Shown here piece by piece: positions 6,878 through 8,179 of a stretch of DNA of 8,179 nt. The notes under the pieces were generated by a model. That model saw nothing but the letters and a program-made list of their open reading frames with translations. It searched no databases and had not been told where the DNA came from. Position numbers and translations under genes: made by a program. The stretch's first letter is position 1, and the number at the start of each line of letters is the position of its first letter. The DNA comes from an uncultured Lachnospiraceae bacterium (lineage in GTDB: Bacteria; Bacillota; Clostridia; Lachnospirales; Lachnospiraceae): NCBI GenBank assembly GCA_934351765.1, contig CAKRJM010000096.1, forward strand, positions 1 to 8,179. Reading direction: 5' to 3'.

Positions 6878-7318
6878 TTACACTTCCGCTTCTTTTCGTT
6901 CCACGATCAGCTTTACACCGCGGACAGCCTTGACATATACCATTTCCCCCGGCTCCAGGATCTCCTTTTCATCAGCCGCTCTTGCCGTCCAGTACTGGCC
7001 GTTCAGAACCGCCTCTCCGGTTTCTTCACGGTTGTCGATCTTCTTCGTCACCCGCGCCTCTTTTCCGATGATTCCGTTTACATTGGTCTTTATAGTCCCA
7101 CGGTTGATATACCGCTTCGCAAAGGGTCTGGTAAATACCAGAAGCACCAGCGATACCACCAGGAACAGGACTCCCTGGATCACAGGATCCGCACCGGCCA
7201 GACAGGCAATAAACGCGATCACTGCGCCGCCCGCAAACCAGATCGTTGTCAGTCCCATGGTCATTGCTTCGATGACCAGCAGGAGGATAATGGCAATCAG
7301 CCAGTATACAGCTTCCAT
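6878..7318 (-). CDS. Short NfeD-family membrane protein
   Basis: Partner protein of slipin/SPFH proteins, thought to work with them in membrane organisation. The 146-aa product has hydrophobic segments at about 4-20 (VYWLIAIILLLVIEAMT), 24-41 (TTIWFAGGAVIAFIACLA) and 45-63 (PVIQGVLFLVVSLVLLVF). A soluble OB-fold domain follows (about 80-142) with IIGKEARVTKKI, GEAVLNGQYWTARA, EPGEMVYVKAVRGVKLIVER. It lacks the N-terminal ClpP-like serine protease domain of long NfeD proteins, so it is the truncated (1b) form. The frame is open to an ATG at 7361-7363, but that codon overlaps the promoter -10 region and lies at or before the expected transcription start. I therefore choose the ATG at 7316-7318, which has GGGAG (7327-7331) 8 nt upstream and begins directly before the first membrane helix. 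It is the first gene of the operon, 13 nt ahead of the slipin gene. Confidence 0.93.
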   Translation of the reverse strand: MEAVYWLIAIILLLVIEAMTMGLTTIWFAGGAVIAFIACLAGADPVIQGVLFLVVSLVLLVFTRPFAKRYINRGTIKTNVNGIIGKEARVTKKIDNREETGEAVLNGQYWTARAADEKEILEPGEMVYVKAVRGVKLIVERKEAEV

Positions 7319-7364
7319 GGCACACGCTCCCTTCCAAAGACCTGCAAAAGCCTGTATTTGCATT

Positions 7365-7393
7365 ATTATACCCCATTTCAGGTGGGATTACAA
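7365..7393 (-). promoter_or_regulatory. Sigma-A promoter for the nfeD-slipin-argF-...-dusB operon
   Basis: On the minus strand TTGTAA (7388-7393; 4 of 6 matches to TTGACA) is followed after 17 nt by a perfect TATAAT (7365-7370). The expected start is near 7358, about 40 nt before the NfeD ATG. It lies directly downstream of the terminator of the preceding gene. No other promoter of this quality was noticed between here and dusB. Confidence 0.82.
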
Positions 7394-7404
7394 GCCGCGA
7401 ATAT

Positions 7405-7433
7405 GAAAAGAGCCCGCCGATGGCGGACCCTTT
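7405..7433 (-). terminator. Intrinsic terminator of the 3D-domain protein gene
   Basis: On the minus strand AAAGGGTCCGCC pairs with GGCGGGCTCTTT around a 3-nt loop (ATC), giving a 12-bp stem with two G-U pairs. The T-run at the 3' side (TTTT) and the A-run at the 5' side are typical. It lies about 37 nt after the stop of the 3D-domain gene and just ahead of the next promoter. Confidence 0.88.
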
Positions 7434-7470
7434 GAAATCTATATGAATTTTATCTGAATGCGCTCTGCGC

Positions 7471-8179
7471 TTATCGTTTTACCCATACCTCGCGGTAACG
7501 AACGCCCCAGCTTCCTGCTGAGCCGTGGTCTGCCACAAACAGATCAATCTGGTAAGGATTCTTGTTTGCGAATCCGCCGGTATCCTCTGCAACAAACACA
7601 CCGTCCATTCCGGCGATTTTTACCTGAGTTCCGTAAGGAATGATCCAGGGCGCAACTGCTATCGTTCTTCCCTCACTGGGAACTGCTCCGGAGGCTGTGG
7701 TTCCTGCCCACTTGCCGTTGCAGCACGCGCCGCCGCAGTATGCGGTGATTTTAAACTCTCCGAGAGATACCCAGCCCGACTCGTCTGCTGCGGCCGCACC
7801 GGATGTTTCGGAAGAAGATGAGGACGCTGCCGAAGCCTTCTGAGACGCTTTCTTTTCAGCTGCCGCTTTTTCTGCAGCTGCCTGTTCCTCTGCCCTGATT
7901 GCTTCCATGCTCTTTGCTGCTCCGAGGGAGAATTCTGCAGTCACATAATCTGCACACACATACCCCTCTTCGCCATCTTCGTATTCGATCTTTACCCAGT
8001 TCAGCGGTTCTGCCTCAGTCTCCGCCTCTGTGGGTCCGCTCTGGCTCTCTGCCGTCTCTGCAGCAGCCTGTGTTCTTTCGGTTTCTGCGGCTTCTGTGGA
8101 AATAGCCTGTGTCTCCGCTTCCGTCACAGCAGCCGTCTCTGCTGCGGTTTCCGTTTCCTCTGCAGTCTGGCTTTCGGTT
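7471..8179 (-). CDS. Secreted SH3b and 3D-domain cell-wall protein, 5' end outside the window
   Basis: The frame is open to the right edge with 235 codons visible and no convincing start. A GTG at 8125-8127 is inside low-complexity sequence and is not a credible start. In order the visible part holds a Thr/Glu/Ala/Gln-rich stretch, the last strands of an SH3b domain (WVKIEYEDGEEGYVCADYV), an Ala/Glu/Lys helical then Ser-rich linker (EEQAAAEKAAAEKK; SAASSSSSETSG), and a C-terminal 3D domain. The 3D domain shows KITAYCGG, ACCNGKWAG, TIAVAPWIIPYGTQVKI and the three signature aspartates in EDTGG, QIDLF and ADH, ending GVRYREVWVKR. This double-psi beta-barrel fold is shared with MltA-type lytic transglycosylases and resuscitation factors, so a role in peptidoglycan binding or cleavage outside the cell is likely. 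A signal peptide is expected upstream but cannot be seen. It is a separate unit from the following operon, closed by the terminator at 7405-7433. Confidence 0.92.
   Translation of the reverse strand, partial: TESQTAEETETAAETAAVTEAETQAISTEAAETERTQAAAETAESQSGPTEAETEAEPLNWVKIEYEDGEEGYVCADYVTAEFSLGAAKSMEAIRAEEQAAAEKAAAEKKASQKASAASSSSSETSGAAAADESGWVSLGEFKITAYCGGACCNGKWAGTTASGAVPSEGRTIAVAPWIIPYGTQVKIAGMDGVFVAEDTGGFANKNPYQIDLFVADHGSAGSWGVRYREVWVKR

Noticed and set aside
7319..7363. Longer NfeD start at 7361-7363
   Set aside because: The codon lies at the edge of the -10 region, before the expected transcription start, and would put a polar tail ahead of the first membrane helix.
7394..7403. The 10-mer AGCCGCGAAT shared between 7394 and 2309, both in intergenic regions
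   Set aside because: Ten-base matches are expected many times by chance in a window this size, and the flanks do not align.
6761..7435. Overlapping plus-strand open frames (224 and 198 codons) opposite the NfeD gene
   Set aside because: Antisense to NfeD and the slipin start, and they run through the promoter and into the terminator; composition is that of a complement of membrane-protein codons.

Overview
The window looks like core chromosome of a moderately GC-rich Firmicute, most probably a member of the Lachnospiraceae/Clostridia. The reasons are strong GGAGG-type Shine-Dalgarno sites, use of GTG and TTG starts, sigma-A promoters, and the gene set and protein sequences (LysRS with a C-terminal extension, a short NfeD, a 3D-domain surface protein, and a small soluble protein resembling a Lachnospiraceae-specific family). 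This assignment rests on sequence character only. Every gene I support is on the minus strand, so the window reads right to left.

Right edge (8179-7471): the 3' part of a gene for a secreted cell-wall protein with an SH3b fragment and a C-terminal 3D domain. It is closed by a clear intrinsic terminator at 7405-7433. A sigma-A promoter (7365-7393) then starts a tightly packed run of seven genes, 7318-2319: short NfeD protein, stomatin/slipin (SPFH) protein, argF, a three-helix membrane protein, birA, a small soluble protein, dusB. The gaps are 13, 19, 6, 3, -4 and 4 nt, and several stop codons lie inside the next gene's ribosome binding site, so this is very probably one operon. A large imperfect inverted repeat (2241-2317) begins 1 nt after the dusB stop and probably marks its end.

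A perfect consensus promoter (TTGACA-17-TATAAT, 2168-2196) then drives greA and, 46 nt later, lysS, which runs off the left edge. The 252-nt dusB-greA gap holds the inverted repeat, this promoter and a GC-rich leader hairpin.

Functionally the window joins membrane-domain organisation (NfeD/slipin), arginine synthesis (ArgF), biotin protein loading (BirA), tRNA dihydrouridylation (DusB), transcript-cleavage rescue of RNA polymerase (GreA) and tRNA charging (LysRS). I see no mobile element, CRISPR array, tRNA, rRNA, phage gene or defence system. The less explained items are the two uncharacterised small genes in the operon, the inverted repeat after dusB, and the Thr/Glu/Ala-rich expansion in the 3D protein. 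I do not claim a new biological system here.
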